A stretch of 64,000 nt of DNA from Laceyella sacchari. GTDB lineage: Bacteria > Bacillota > Bacilli > Thermoactinomycetales > Thermoactinomycetaceae. Made by a program: the position numbers and the translations under genes. Of this stretch, positions 28,082 to 36,905 are shown piece after piece; positions within the stretch are counted from its first letter, which is position 1; every line of letters starts with the position of its first letter. The DNA lies in contig NZ_SMDD01000003.1 of assembly GCF_004343255.1 (NCBI RefSeq), forward strand, positions 397,038 through 461,037, read 5' to 3'. The notes below the pieces were generated by a model. That model was not told the DNA's origin. It searched no databases and worked only from the letters and a program-made list of their open reading frames with translations.

Positions 28082-28287
28082 AAAAAAACCCTTCGCGAGG
28101 AAGGGATGATCCACAGACTCCACTTCCTCCCATCTCTCAGCTGATTCGCTGCAAGAATTAGCACCGTGCCTTCGTGGTTATGGACCACGGCTCCCTGATC
28201 TTATCGGGCGCCCCATCTCGCGATGGCATTACGGTCGGTTGCTGGGCTTCATCGGGCTCGTCCCTCCGCCGGCTCTTGATGAGAGAA
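28082..28287 (-). promoter_or_regulatory. SAM-I riboswitch with terminator controlling mtnWXBD
   Basis: The minus strand shows CTCTCATCAAGAGCC, GGAGGGACGAGCCCGATGAA, CCCAGCAACC and a closing CAGCTGAGAGATGG (aptamer about 28124-28287). A terminator hairpin CCCTTCCTCGCGAAGGG followed by T7 is at 28082-28107, just before mtnW. Confidence 0.96.
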
Positions 28288-28325
28288 ATAACATAATTCC
28301 GTTTCAATTTTCAATTTTCCCCGTC

Positions 28326-28354
28326 ATTATCACATACCCATGCGCTTATGTCAA
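28326..28354 (-). promoter_or_regulatory. Sigma-A promoter of mtnWXBD
   Basis: Perfect TTGACA (28349-28354) and GATAAT (28326-28331) are 17 bp apart on the minus strand. The -35 box lies inside the 3' end of mtnE (28346-29548), so mtnE read-through could also reach the riboswitch. Confidence 0.82.
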
Positions 28355-29548
28355 TCCGTTTTTCGCAGGGCAGCACGCCGCCATCCGGTCAGCAGCCTCA
28401 ATCAAACGCTTCTCGCTGTCCAGCATGCCCACCCGCACATAACCATCCCCCGCCTGTCCGAAGCCCAATCCGGGAGCGACGGCAACATGGGCGCGTTCCA
28501 ACAGCAAGTTAGCAAACGAGAGCGAGGTATGCCCCTCCGGCACCGGAAGCCAACAGAAGAAGGAGCCGGCTGGTTTTTCCACCTGCCATCCGTGCTCGTG
28601 CAACCGGTCGATAAAAGCATCGCGGCGTCTTTCGTATGTGCTTACCAATTCGCGCACACAATCCTGCGAACCCGTCAGTGCAGTCGCCGCTGCCTGCTGA
28701 ATCGCGCCGAACAAGCTGACATAAAAATGGTCTTGTAGCAACTGAATGCTCTCAATCACTTGCTCATTCCCCACCGCAAATCCAATGCGCCAACCGGCCA
28801 TGTTGTAGGTTTTGCTCATCGTATAAATCTCAATGCCTACCTCTTTGGCACCCGGTGTCTCTAAAAAACTCATCGGCTTCAATCCGTCAAAACCGATCGC
28901 GGCGTACGCGAAATCATGAACGACCAGCACATCGTGCCGCTCGGCCCGGCTCACCACTTCGGCGAAAAATTCAGCATTGGCTACGGCGCCTGTCGGGTTG
29001 TTGGGATAATTGAGAAACATCAGCTTGGCCTTGTCCCAAACTTTCTCATCAATGGCAGCAAAATCAGGCAAAAACCGATTTTCAGCCAACAACGGCATCA
29101 GCGCCATCTCAGCGCCAGCCATGGCAATCCCCGACCAATAATCGGGATAGCCCGGATCGGGCACCAATGCGACATCGCCGGGGTTGAGATAACATTGCGA
29201 GATTTCCACCAACCCTGCTTTTCCGCCAAACAGCACTGCCACTTCCGTTTCAGGATTTAGCTTCACCCCGTACTCCCGTAAGTAAAATTGTGCGACCGCC
29301 TCCTTGAGGAACGCGTGGCCTCGAAACGGCGGATATTTGTGATGTTGCGGATTATCGGCAGCCTGCTTTAACGCATCCACGATATGCGCGGGAGTCGGCA
29401 AATCAGGATTACCTTGACCCAGATTAATCACGTCATGCCCTTGCGCCTGCAAACGGCCAACTTGACCAACCAAGCGGGCAAAAAATTGCTCCGGCAAGCG
29501 ATCCAACGCTTCCGCACGCTGAAATTTGCTCAAGATTCTCACATCCAC
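28346..29548 (-). CDS. mtnE: Methionine-salvage aminotransferase MtnE
   Basis: A 400-residue class I PLP aminotransferase. VINLGQGNPDLPTP, AVLFGGKAGLVE, MFLNYPNNPTGAVA and the PLP lysine in YTMSKTYNMAGWRIGFAVG match Bacillus MtnE. It transaminates 2-oxo-4-methylthiobutyrate to methionine, the last step of the pathway, usually with glutamine as donor. The start is not secure: GTG at 29548 has only a weak GAGAG site. It is divergent from mtnU and has no riboswitch of its own. Confidence 0.9.
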   Translation of the reverse strand: MDVRILSKFQRAEALDRLPEQFFARLVGQVGRLQAQGHDVINLGQGNPDLPTPAHIVDALKQAADNPQHHKYPPFRGHAFLKEAVAQFYLREYGVKLNPETEVAVLFGGKAGLVEISQCYLNPGDVALVPDPGYPDYWSGIAMAGAEMALMPLLAENRFLPDFAAIDEKVWDKAKLMFLNYPNNPTGAVANAEFFAEVVSRAERHDVLVVHDFAYAAIGFDGLKPMSFLETPGAKEVGIEIYTMSKTYNMAGWRIGFAVGNEQVIESIQLLQDHFYVSLFGAIQQAAATALTGSQDCVRELVSTYERRRDAFIDRLHEHGWQVEKPAGSFFCWLPVPEGHTSLSFANLLLERAHVAVAPGLGFGQAGDGYVRVGMLDSEKRLIEAADRMAACCPAKNGLT

Positions 29549-29638
29549 TCTCTGGGAAATGTTCTTGAAATTCTAATCAGTTATGTTATATCGTTGTGGG
29601 GAATCTGTCAAAGTCTTTTTTGGGAGGATGCATCTCCT

Positions 29639-30421
29639 ATGAAATGGAAATGTGCTGTGATTCAAATGGATATCGCCTTCGGGCAACCGGAACGAAACAT
29701 GGCCATGGCTGAACAAAAAATCGCCGCCGCGGCCGCCGACAAACCGGATGTGATCATCTTGCCGGAATTGTGGACCACCGGTTATGATTTAACCCGTTTG
29801 GATGAGATCGCCGATCCGATGGCTATGAAGACAAAAGCGTTCATGTCCAAGCTCGCTCGGCAACACGGCGTGCACATCATTGCCGGTTCAGTCGCCGAAC
29901 GACAAGAAGACGGCACCTGGAACACACTCATCGCCTTTGACCGCCGCGGTGAACAAGTGGGTGAATACCGCAAAGTGCACCTCTTTCGCCTGATGAACGA
30001 AGAGAAATACCTACAGCCCGGCGAACAAATGGGTTCCTTCGCGCTGGATGGCATTCCTTGCGCCGGGGTCATCTGTTATGACATTCGCTTTCCCGAATGG
30101 ATCAGAAAACATGTCGTTGCTGGAGCACAGGTGCTGTTCGTCGTCGCTGAATGGCCGATGCCACGGCTCGCCCATTGGCGCCATCTGCTCATCACCCGGG
30201 CAATCGAAAATCAATGCTACGTCATCGCGTGCAATCGTGTGGGGAATGATCCTGACAATGCCTTCGCCGGCCATTCGCTCATCATCGACCCCTGGGGAGA
30301 GATCGTGGCCGAAGCAGGCCCTGAGGAAGAAACCTTGGTGGCGGAGATCGATCTTGCGCAGGTTCCACAAATCCGTAGGCGCATCCCCATTTTCAGTGAC
30401 CGACGCCCAGAATTATATTAA
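29639..30421 (+). CDS. mtnU: Carbon-nitrogen hydrolase MtnU (omega-amidase type)
   Basis: About 260 residues, nitrilase superfamily, with the catalytic triad readable: Glu in IILPELWTTGYDL, Lys in GEYRKVHLFRL, Cys in GVICYDIRFPEW. In methionine salvage MtnU is thought to hydrolyse 2-oxoglutaramate left by the glutamine-using MtnE, making the transamination irreversible. GGAGGATG lies before the ATG at 29639; the longer ORF runs into divergent mtnE. Confidence 0.9.
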   Translation: MKWKCAVIQMDIAFGQPERNMAMAEQKIAAAAADKPDVIILPELWTTGYDLTRLDEIADPMAMKTKAFMSKLARQHGVHIIAGSVAERQEDGTWNTLIAFDRRGEQVGEYRKVHLFRLMNEEKYLQPGEQMGSFALDGIPCAGVICYDIRFPEWIRKHVVAGAQVLFVVAEWPMPRLAHWRHLLITRAIENQCYVIACNRVGNDPDNAFAGHSLIIDPWGEIVAEAGPEEETLVAEIDLAQVPQIRRRIPIFSDRRPELY

Positions 30422-30507
30422 AACACCTTGGCTACGGAATGCCCTTCAGAAAAAAATATAAAGAATCACCAAATGAAACTAATCTCATCCGAAATGAATG
30501 AATATGA

Positions 30508-30537
30508 TTGACAATGATCTGCGTGAGGGTGTATCAT
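30508..30537 (+). promoter_or_regulatory. Sigma-A promoter of mtnKA
   Basis: Perfect TTGACA (30508-30513) and TATCAT (30532-30537) are 18 bp apart, 40 bp upstream of the SAM aptamer. Confidence 0.8.
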
Positions 30538-30576
30538 TCCCTTATCAATCTAAAGACAACGGCATATGGAAGCAGT

Positions 30577-30787
30577 CTCTTATCCAGAGCAGGTGGAGGG
30601 AAATGGCCCGATGAAGCCCAGCAACCGACCGTAATACCATCGTGAGATGGGGCGCCCGTCAACAGGAGGGAGCCGTGGTGAAAACCACGCAAGGCACGGT
30701 GCTAATTCCAGCAAAACATCCCGTTTTGCGAGATAAGAGGCTTGGAACGAATGATCCGAGCCTCTGATAGGAAGAGGCTCTTTTTAT
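30577..30787 (+). promoter_or_regulatory. SAM-I riboswitch with terminator controlling mtnKA
   Basis: The aptamer (30577-30740) starts CTCTTATCCAGAGC, contains GGCCCGATGAAGCCCAGCAA and ends GAGATAAGAGG. A terminator hairpin GAGCCTCT / AGAGGCTC followed by T5 is at 30758-30787. It is the third SAM-I element in the window, on the opposite strand to the other two. Confidence 0.96.
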
Positions 30788-30808
30788 ATGCCCAAAGGAG
30801 GACTTCCA

Positions 30809-32029
30809 ATGGGCGGGCACGCCAATGCAGGATACCATCCCTTGACAACGGAAACAGTGGTTCAAGTCGTTGCGCCGTTAAACCATTTTGCTGATGTGAA
30901 TCAATTGGAGATCAAAGAAATCGGTGATGGGAACTTAAACTACGTCTTTCATGTGGTAGAACCAGCTACAGGCAAGTCTTTGATCGTCAAGCAAGCCTTG
31001 CCCTACGCCAAAGTCGTCGGCGAAAGCTGGCCGCTGACCTTAGACCGTGCCCGGATTGAGAGCGAGGCGCTGCGCAGAGCGGCAGAGTACGTGCCGGCGC
31101 TTGTCCCCAAAGTGCACCATACCGACGAGCGCTTGGCTTGCACAGTCATGGAGGACCTCTCCGATCATGTGATCCTCCGCAAAGGCTTGATACAAGGGCA
31201 GGTCTACCCCAAGCTAGCCGAGCACATCGCTACTTTCCTGGCGCAAACGCTGTTTCACACCAGCGATTTCTTCCTTAGTCCCTTGGACAAAAAGGAACAG
31301 GTGCGGGCGTTTATCAATCCGGAATTGTGCAAAATCACCGAAGACTTGGTGTTCACCGATCCTTTCTTCAATCACGAAACCAACGATTTCCCAAAAGCAT
31401 TGCAATCTTCTGTCGAATTGCTGTGGAGCGATCTGGAACTGAAACGGGAAACCGCGAAGTTGAAACATGCTTTCCTAACCCGAGCTGAAGCACTGGTGCA
31501 TGGGGATTTGCACACCGGCAGCATCTTCGTCACCACTGATTCGACCAAGGTGATCGATCCCGAATTCGCCTATTATGGCCCCATCGCTTTTGACATCGGG
31601 CAATTCTTCGCCAATCTCGCGCTCAATTATCTCTCCCACTTCCACCACAGCCCGGACCCGCAACAACGGCGAACGTTCCAAGAGTATCTGCTGGAAGTGA
31701 TCGAAGAAACTTGGACACGGTTCAAGGAGCAATTCACCCACCTCTGGCAGACCAAAGGGCAAGATGTCTATATGCGGGTGGCCGGCGTAGAAGACGATTT
31801 CTTCGAGCGCTTGTTGGAAGATACCATCGGCTTTGCGGGTTGTGAAGTGATCCGCCGCACCATCGGGTTGGCCCATGTGGCTGATCTTGACTCCATCTCC
31901 GACGAGGAAACACAATTGCGCCTGAAAGACAAAGCGCTCACCTTGGGAAGCGTATTGATCAAGCAGCGCCGGCAACTGACGCGGATCACGCACTTGTCCG
32001 AGTCGATCAGGGGGGTTGCCCATGCTTAG
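30809..32029 (+). CDS. mtnK: S-methyl-5-thioribose kinase
   Basis: About 406 residues, aminoglycoside-phosphotransferase/kinase fold. The N-lobe has [13 protein letters not shown] (glycine-rich) and [10 protein letters not shown] (Lys); the catalytic loop is [14 protein letters not shown] and the metal-binding segment [17 protein letters not shown]. It phosphorylates methylthioribose. AAAGGAGGA places the start at 30809, seven codons inside the longest ORF. Its stop overlaps mtnA by eight bases. Confidence 0.95.
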   Translation: MGGHANAGYHPLTTETVVQVVAPLNHFADVNQLEIKEIGDGNLNYVFHVVEPATGKSLIVKQALPYAKVVGESWPLTLDRARIESEALRRAAEYVPALVPKVHHTDERLACTVMEDLSDHVILRKGLIQGQVYPKLAEHIATFLAQTLFHTSDFFLSPLDKKEQVRAFINPELCKITEDLVFTDPFFNHETNDFPKALQSSVELLWSDLELKRETAKLKHAFLTRAEALVHGDLHTGSIFVTTDSTKVIDPEFAYYGPIAFDIGQFFANLALNYLSHFHHSPDPQQRRTFQEYLLEVIEETWTRFKEQFTHLWQTKGQDVYMRVAGVEDDFFERLLEDTIGFAGCEVIRRTIGLAHVADLDSISDEETQLRLKDKALTLGSVLIKQRRQLTRITHLSESIRGVAHA

Positions 32030-33068
32030 ATCGATTGCGTATCACGGTGATCATGTACGGATATTGGATCAGCAACGCCTTCCCCATGATACTGTGTATG
32101 TTCATTGCACGACGACCGCGGAGGTATGGGAATGCATCAAGGCGTTGAAGGTGCGGGGGGCACCGGCCATCGGCATGGCCGCCGCTTTCGCTCTCGCTGT
32201 ATGGGCCAATCGTACCTCAACAACCAATTTGACTGATTTCTTGGCATCGTTGCGGCGGGAGCGCGATTATCTGGCTTCATCCCGCCCCACGGCAGTCAAT
32301 CTGTTCTGGGCGCTGGATCGGGTCGTCGCCAGAGCGGCAACGGCTACCGACGTGGCCGAAGCCCGGCAACTGATAGAAAATGAAGCGCTCGCCATTCAAA
32401 AAGAGGACGAGGATGTGTGCAGACGCATCGGCGAACACGCTTTGTCGCTTATGAACGATGGGGATACCATTCTCACCATCTGCAATGCAGGGGCGATTGC
32501 CACTGCCCGTTACGGCACGGCCCTGGCCCCACTTTATCTGGCTAAAGAACGCGATATCCACTTGTCGGCTTATGCCTGTGAAACGCGTCCCTTGTTGCAA
32601 GGCAGCCGCCTGACCGCGTGGGAATTGCAACAAGCGGGAGTAGATGTCACCCTGATCAGCGACAGCATGGCCGCCCACACGCTGGCCACCAAACCGATCT
32701 CCGCTGTCATCGTCGGTTGCGACCGAGTGGCGGCCAACGGGGATACTGCCAACAAAATCGGCACACTGGGGTTGGCGATTCTGGCCAAAGAATTCGGTGT
32801 CCCGTTTTATGTCGCCGCTCCCTTGTCCACGATCGACCTCGAGACGGCAACAGGGGACGCCATCCCGATTGAGGAACGCGCACCGGAAGAGATCACCCAT
32901 TTTCACGGCCATCCGGTCGCTCCCAGCGGCACCAACGTGTTCAATCCGGCTTTTGATGTAACACCGCACCGCTATATCAGCGCCATCATCACAGAAAAAG
33001 GGATCGTGCGCGACAACTATCAGGAAGCTTTGGCCAAGTTAAAACAATCTGAACCTGCTTTAAAATAA
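32022..33068 (+). CDS. mtnA: S-methyl-5-thioribose-1-phosphate isomerase
   Basis: About 348 residues, eIF2B-like aldose-ketose isomerase. [17 protein letters not shown] is the phosphate-binding region, [20 protein letters not shown] carries the catalytic Cys, and [18 protein letters not shown] the catalytic Asp. It converts methylthioribose-1-phosphate to the ribulose form used by MtnB. Starting at the ATG at 32022 places GGGGGG six bases upstream. Confidence 0.95.
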   Translation: MLRSIAYHGDHVRILDQQRLPHDTVYVHCTTTAEVWECIKALKVRGAPAIGMAAAFALAVWANRTSTTNLTDFLASLRRERDYLASSRPTAVNLFWALDRVVARAATATDVAEARQLIENEALAIQKEDEDVCRRIGEHALSLMNDGDTILTICNAGAIATARYGTALAPLYLAKERDIHLSAYACETRPLLQGSRLTAWELQQAGVDVTLISDSMAAHTLATKPISAVIVGCDRVAANGDTANKIGTLGLAILAKEFGVPFYVAAPLSTIDLETATGDAIPIEERAPEEITHFHGHPVAPSGTNVFNPAFDVTPHRYISAIITEKGIVRDNYQEALAKLKQSEPALK

Positions 33069-33070
33069 CC

Positions 33071-33106
33071 AATCCCCCCGGCACCCTTGGGGGGATTTAC
33101 GTTTTT
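33071..33106. terminator. Bidirectional terminator after mtnA
   Basis: AATCCCCCC and GGGGGGATT form the stem; T5 follows on the plus strand. The converging gene ends at 33125. Confidence 0.83.
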
Positions 33107-33124
33107 GTCGGCGGTATGGTGAAT

Positions 33125-33895
33125 TCATCCCTTTGACCCGATGAACCTACGCGCATTCTCAATGAGCGCCCGGCGCAACGGTTCGCTCTCCTCACCGCGG
33201 AGGATGGCCAGTTCGTCCAATACCCGTTCCAGCATGCGAGGATGGGTGCGCATTCCCGCCCAAGGCCCGTCATGCGGCCAAGGCCCATCCGTTTCAAGCA
33301 ATATGAGGTGGCGTGGGTAGGCAGTCGCGATTTTCCGCGTTTCTTCCTTATACAATAGATCCGGTGTGAAAGAAACGTAGATTCCCCTCTCCGCCAGTTG
33401 GCACAATGTGTTTACGTCGGTCTTCAGCCAGTGAAACTGCACGTTGGGAAGCGAATAGCGGTCAAGGTAAGACAAAATCGTCCGCACATCTTCCCTCACC
33501 CCGTGCAAAACAACTGGCTTGTGCAAACGTTCAGCCAAGCGAAGCCATTGGTCCAGCGCCGACAGATATGTATCCTCATTCCAGTCCATCCCTTGGGCAA
33601 GTCGTTCTCGCCGCAGATAATAAGGCAGGCCGATTTCCCCAATGGCGTCGATCTCCTGCTGTTTCTCTTCAATCCAAGCCATGAAAGCTTCCTGCTCCGT
33701 CATAGGTTGCTCAGGGTGGAAACCGCATGCAGCATACACTTTTTCTGGACATCGCTTTTTCAAAGCCAAGGTTCGGCGCGAGGAAGCATGATCCATGGAC
33801 ACGGCGATCATCCCCACAAGGGAGGGATCGGCGCACATGGTAGCTATTTCATCGTCATCATATTTTTCAAGGTGGATATGGGCGTCAAACAACAT
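33125..33895 (-). CDS. TatD-family metal-dependent hydrolase
   Basis: About 256 residues, amidohydrolase TIM barrel. Metal ligands: FDAHIHLEKY at the N-terminus (HxH), DAIGEIGLPYYLR (Glu), KPVVLHGVRED (His), VQFHWL (His) and LLETDGPWPH (Asp). TatD relatives act as 3'-5' DNases or general hydrolases; substrate not predictable. The ATG at 33895 has AAAGGAG upstream, whereas the longest ORF adds 36 residues that precede it. Confidence 0.88.
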   Translation of the reverse strand: MLFDAHIHLEKYDDDEIATMCADPSLVGMIAVSMDHASSRRTLALKKRCPEKVYAACGFHPEQPMTEQEAFMAWIEEKQQEIDAIGEIGLPYYLRRERLAQGMDWNEDTYLSALDQWLRLAERLHKPVVLHGVREDVRTILSYLDRYSLPNVQFHWLKTDVNTLCQLAERGIYVSFTPDLLYKEETRKIATAYPRHLILLETDGPWPHDGPWAGMRTHPRMLERVLDELAILRGEESEPLRRALIENARRFIGSKG

Positions 33896-34003
33896 TGGTT
33901 TGGCTCCTTTGGGTTGTCTCGTCTCTGTCAGTTGTTCCCGGTACCTAGACCACATTGTGAAAACACCCCTTGGCGGGAAACCAAGGGATGTTTTGCCATG
34001 CAC

Positions 34004-34831
34004 TTAAAAATCGAAGTTGTCTGGGTCGGGACCGAAGCGATGGTGTTTGTCCAAGGCATCGATGTGCGCCATGTCCTCCGCACTCAATTCAAAGTCAAAC
34101 ACATCGGCATTCGCTTTAATCCGTTCGGGGTTAACCGATTTCGGAATGGTGACCACGCCATGTTGCAAATCCCAACGCAACACGATTTGAGCGGGGGTTT
34201 TGCCGTATTTCTCCGCCAATTCTTGCAGAAGCGGGACACGGAACACCTCCCCTTGCATCAACGGACTCCACGCCTCCAACTGGATGCCTGCCTGTTTGCA
34301 GAAAGCCCGCAACTCCGTTTGCACCAAGTACGGATGAAACTCAACTTGGTTTACCATCGGCTTCACTTCGCAATCAGCCATCAAATCTTCCAGATGGTGA
34401 ACTTGGAAGTTGCTCACTCCAATCGCCCGTACTTTCCCGTCCTTGTACAATTTCTCCAACGCTTTCCATGTCTCTTTGTACTTTCCTTTTACCGGCCAAT
34501 GAATCAAATACAAGTCAACATAATCCAGTCCCAACTTGGTTCGGCTTGCTTCAAACGCTTGTAGCGTGGACTCATACCCTTGGTCGGCATTCCACACCTT
34601 GGTAGTGATAAACAACTCTTCACGGGGAACTCCTGCCGCTTTGATCGCCGCACCGACACCCGCTTCATTTTGGTACACCGCGGCGGTATCGATGCTACGG
34701 TAACCCGCTGCGATTGCGGACTTAACCGCATTTTCCACTTCTTCTCCCTCTTTTGCTTTCCATACGCCTAGGCCGAACCAAGGCATTTTCACTCCATTAT
34801 GTAATACGGTCGCATCAGATAAATGTTTCAT
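34004..34831 (-). CDS. Aldo/keto reductase (YvgN-like, methylglyoxal reductase type)
   Basis: About 275 residues. The catalytic tetrad is readable: Asp and Tyr in [15 protein letters not shown], Lys in LFITTKVWN, His in [29 protein letters not shown] and the NADPH-binding [14 protein letters not shown] follow. Overall similarity is closest to B. subtilis YvgN, an NADPH-dependent glyoxal/methylglyoxal reductase. It precedes the TatD gene in the same direction, separated by 108 bp. Confidence 0.9.
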   Translation of the reverse strand: MKHLSDATVLHNGVKMPWFGLGVWKAKEGEEVENAVKSAIAAGYRSIDTAAVYQNEAGVGAAIKAAGVPREELFITTKVWNADQGYESTLQAFEASRTKLGLDYVDLYLIHWPVKGKYKETWKALEKLYKDGKVRAIGVSNFQVHHLEDLMADCEVKPMVNQVEFHPYLVQTELRAFCKQAGIQLEAWSPLMQGEVFRVPLLQELAEKYGKTPAQIVLRWDLQHGVVTIPKSVNPERIKANADVFDFELSAEDMAHIDALDKHHRFGPDPDNFDF

Positions 34832-34963
34832 CAGCAAAACCCCCGTTTCAGATTCCTCTGCGAAGGGAGAACCCCTCTATTACCATTTAAACATAAGGTA
34901 CTGGAAAAAAGAAAGTTCCCAAAAACACATTCTATTTATTCATGCTTTTTATTCATCCTTGCA

Positions 34964-35033
34964 TTGACAGTCCCCTTTTTCTCTCCTATAATTACTTTAA
35001 CGCTTTTTAGCTTATACGCTTTTTAGCGCTAAA
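34964..35033 (+). promoter_or_regulatory. Phenylalanine hydroxylase promoter with downstream operator repeats
   Basis: Perfect TTGACA (34964-34969) and TATAAT (34987-34992) with a 17-bp spacer. Starting about eight bases downstream, CGCTTTTTAGC occurs twice with a 17-bp period (35001-35011, 35018-35028); the second copy is part of the perfect 12-bp palindrome TTTAGCGCTAAA (35022-35033). This position at the transcription start suits a repressor. Confidence 0.75.
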
Positions 35034-35055
35034 GTATTTTGGGAGAGGAAAGATT

Positions 35056-36786
35056 ATGAACATACCCGCTCATTTACAACCTTATGTCGCCAAGCAGCAG
35101 TACCAACGTTACACTCCAGTCAACCAGGCTGTTTGGCGATACGTGATGAGACAAAACCGCCACTTTTTTCAGCATACCGCCCACCAAGCATATGTGAGTG
35201 GCTTGCAAAAAACCGGCATTGATATAGAACAAATCCCCAGCGTCGAGAAAATGAATGCCTGTTTGAAACCGTTTGGCTGGGGAGCCGTTCCCATCAACGG
35301 CTTAATTCCTGGTGTGGCCTTTTTTGATTTTCAAGCTCGTGGCCTGTTGCCGATTGCCACAGAGATCCGCACGCTGGAACACATACAGTACACGCCGGCT
35401 CCCGATATCATTCACGAATCGGCGGGCCATGCGCCGATCCTGTCCGACGAAAAATATGCCGACTATGTCAAACGGTTCGGACAAATCGGCGCCAAGGCAT
35501 TGGCGAACCGAGAAGAACATGAGGTGTTTGAAGCGACGCGGCACTTGACGATCGTGATGGAAGATCCCCGTTCCACCCCTGACATCATCGCTGACGCGGA
35601 ACAGGCGTTGCAAGAGAGAATCGCCGCGGCGACAGAGGTTTCCGAAGCGACCCAAATCGGCCGCCTGTACTGGTGGACGGTGGAATACGGCTTGATAGGC
35701 GACTTAAATAATCCCAAAATCTACGGCGCCGGACTGTTATCCTCCATCGGCGAAGGCCGGTCCTGCCTCTCCCCGGAAGTGACCAAGCTTCCTTTTTCTT
35801 TGGAAGCATGTATTCAAACCGATTACGATGTCACCAAACCACAACCGCAACTGTTTGTCTGTCGGGATTTCGATGAACTTAGTGAAGCCGTTGAGCGCTT
35901 CGCTGATCGGATGGCCTTTCGGGTTGGAGGCACCGCCAGCTTGCAAAAAGCAGTGCGTTCCGCCCATCTGGCCACCGCCGAATTTAATTCAGGCCTGCAG
36001 GTAAGCGGCGTCTTTACTGAATTGATCTATGACGAACAAGGAGAAGCGATCTACTTGCGCACTGCCGGACCAACCGCCCTTTCCTTTGAGGGGTGCACCT
36101 TGCCCGGCCATGGAAAAGCGACGCACTGCGACGGCTTCGGTGCACCGATTGGCCATGTGCGCGATCTGCCCTGTCCGTTGGAAGAGATGACTTCTGACCG
36201 CTGGGCCAACGACGGGTGGTCGCCCGGCACTGAGCTGGAGCTTCATTACACCAGTGGCATTAAGCTCAAAGGCATCCTAAAAGACGCCATCTTCCGCAAC
36301 GGCCGTCTGATTCTGCTGTCATTTGAGCAATGTTCCGTCATGCGCGGTGACCACCTCTTGTTCCATCCCGATTGGGGAACTTACGATTTAGCCATCGGTA
36401 GCCACATCACGTCCGTATACGCTGGCGCGGCTGATCCAGAAACCTATTTTGCCGATGAAGTGAGCGCCGCCATCGAAGGAGAAGACGATCCTGCCCCCGC
36501 CTTGTCCACATTGGATCACCTCTATCAAGCCGTTCGCGAAGTCCGCGAAGGACAGCGGGACATCCATTCCTTAAGCAATATCATGGAGATGCTGGATCAC
36601 CATTATCCCAAAGATTGGTTGTTGCGTCTGGAGATATTGGAGATCGTCTCCGAGCACCAGATCAAACCTTGGGTCACCCGCTTGCGGGAACAACTGGACA
36701 CCTTGCGGGAAGCCAATCCCGCCCTGGATTCGCTGATTCAAAATGGCATCACTTTGATCGATTGCCCGGTAGTGTCGAAGCGATAA
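35056..36786 (+). CDS. phhA: Phenylalanine 4-monooxygenase with C-terminal extension
   Basis: A 576-residue protein, about twice the length of proteobacterial PhhA but like the Bacillus form. The first half is the aromatic amino acid hydroxylase domain: PDIIHESAGHAPIL carries the two iron His and RLYWWTVEYGLIG the iron Glu; GAGLLSSIGEG follows. The second half (about 300-576) is an extension of unknown function. It makes tyrosine from phenylalanine using O2 and a pterin cofactor. No pterin-recycling gene (phhB) is adjacent. GGGAGAGG precedes the ATG. Confidence 0.92.
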   Translation: MNIPAHLQPYVAKQQYQRYTPVNQAVWRYVMRQNRHFFQHTAHQAYVSGLQKTGIDIEQIPSVEKMNACLKPFGWGAVPINGLIPGVAFFDFQARGLLPIATEIRTLEHIQYTPAPDIIHESAGHAPILSDEKYADYVKRFGQIGAKALANREEHEVFEATRHLTIVMEDPRSTPDIIADAEQALQERIAAATEVSEATQIGRLYWWTVEYGLIGDLNNPKIYGAGLLSSIGEGRSCLSPEVTKLPFSLEACIQTDYDVTKPQPQLFVCRDFDELSEAVERFADRMAFRVGGTASLQKAVRSAHLATAEFNSGLQVSGVFTELIYDEQGEAIYLRTAGPTALSFEGCTLPGHGKATHCDGFGAPIGHVRDLPCPLEEMTSDRWANDGWSPGTELELHYTSGIKLKGILKDAIFRNGRLILLSFEQCSVMRGDHLLFHPDWGTYDLAIGSHITSVYAGAADPETYFADEVSAAIEGEDDPAPALSTLDHLYQAVREVREGQRDIHSLSNIMEMLDHHYPKDWLLRLEILEIVSEHQIKPWVTRLREQLDTLREANPALDSLIQNGITLIDCPVVSKR

Positions 36787-36798
36787 CCCTCTTTTTTA

Positions 36799-36832
36799 AC
36801 CCGCCACAAGTCATTTGGGCGGGTTCTTTTTT
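36799..36832 (+). terminator. Intrinsic terminator after phenylalanine hydroxylase
   Basis: AACCCGCC and GGCGGGTT with a 12-base loop, followed by CTTTTTT. Confidence 0.87.
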
Positions 36833-36905
36833 AGATTGCCCCCGTCCCGTATTTGTGGTTAGCTAGGAGAAAAAGCATGACAACGGATGGGAGTGGCAAT
36901 GGATT

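Noticed and set aside
33398-34564. 388-codon plus-strand ORF across the TatD and aldo/keto reductase genes
   Set aside because: It spans two real minus-strand genes and the gap between them, with no family features.
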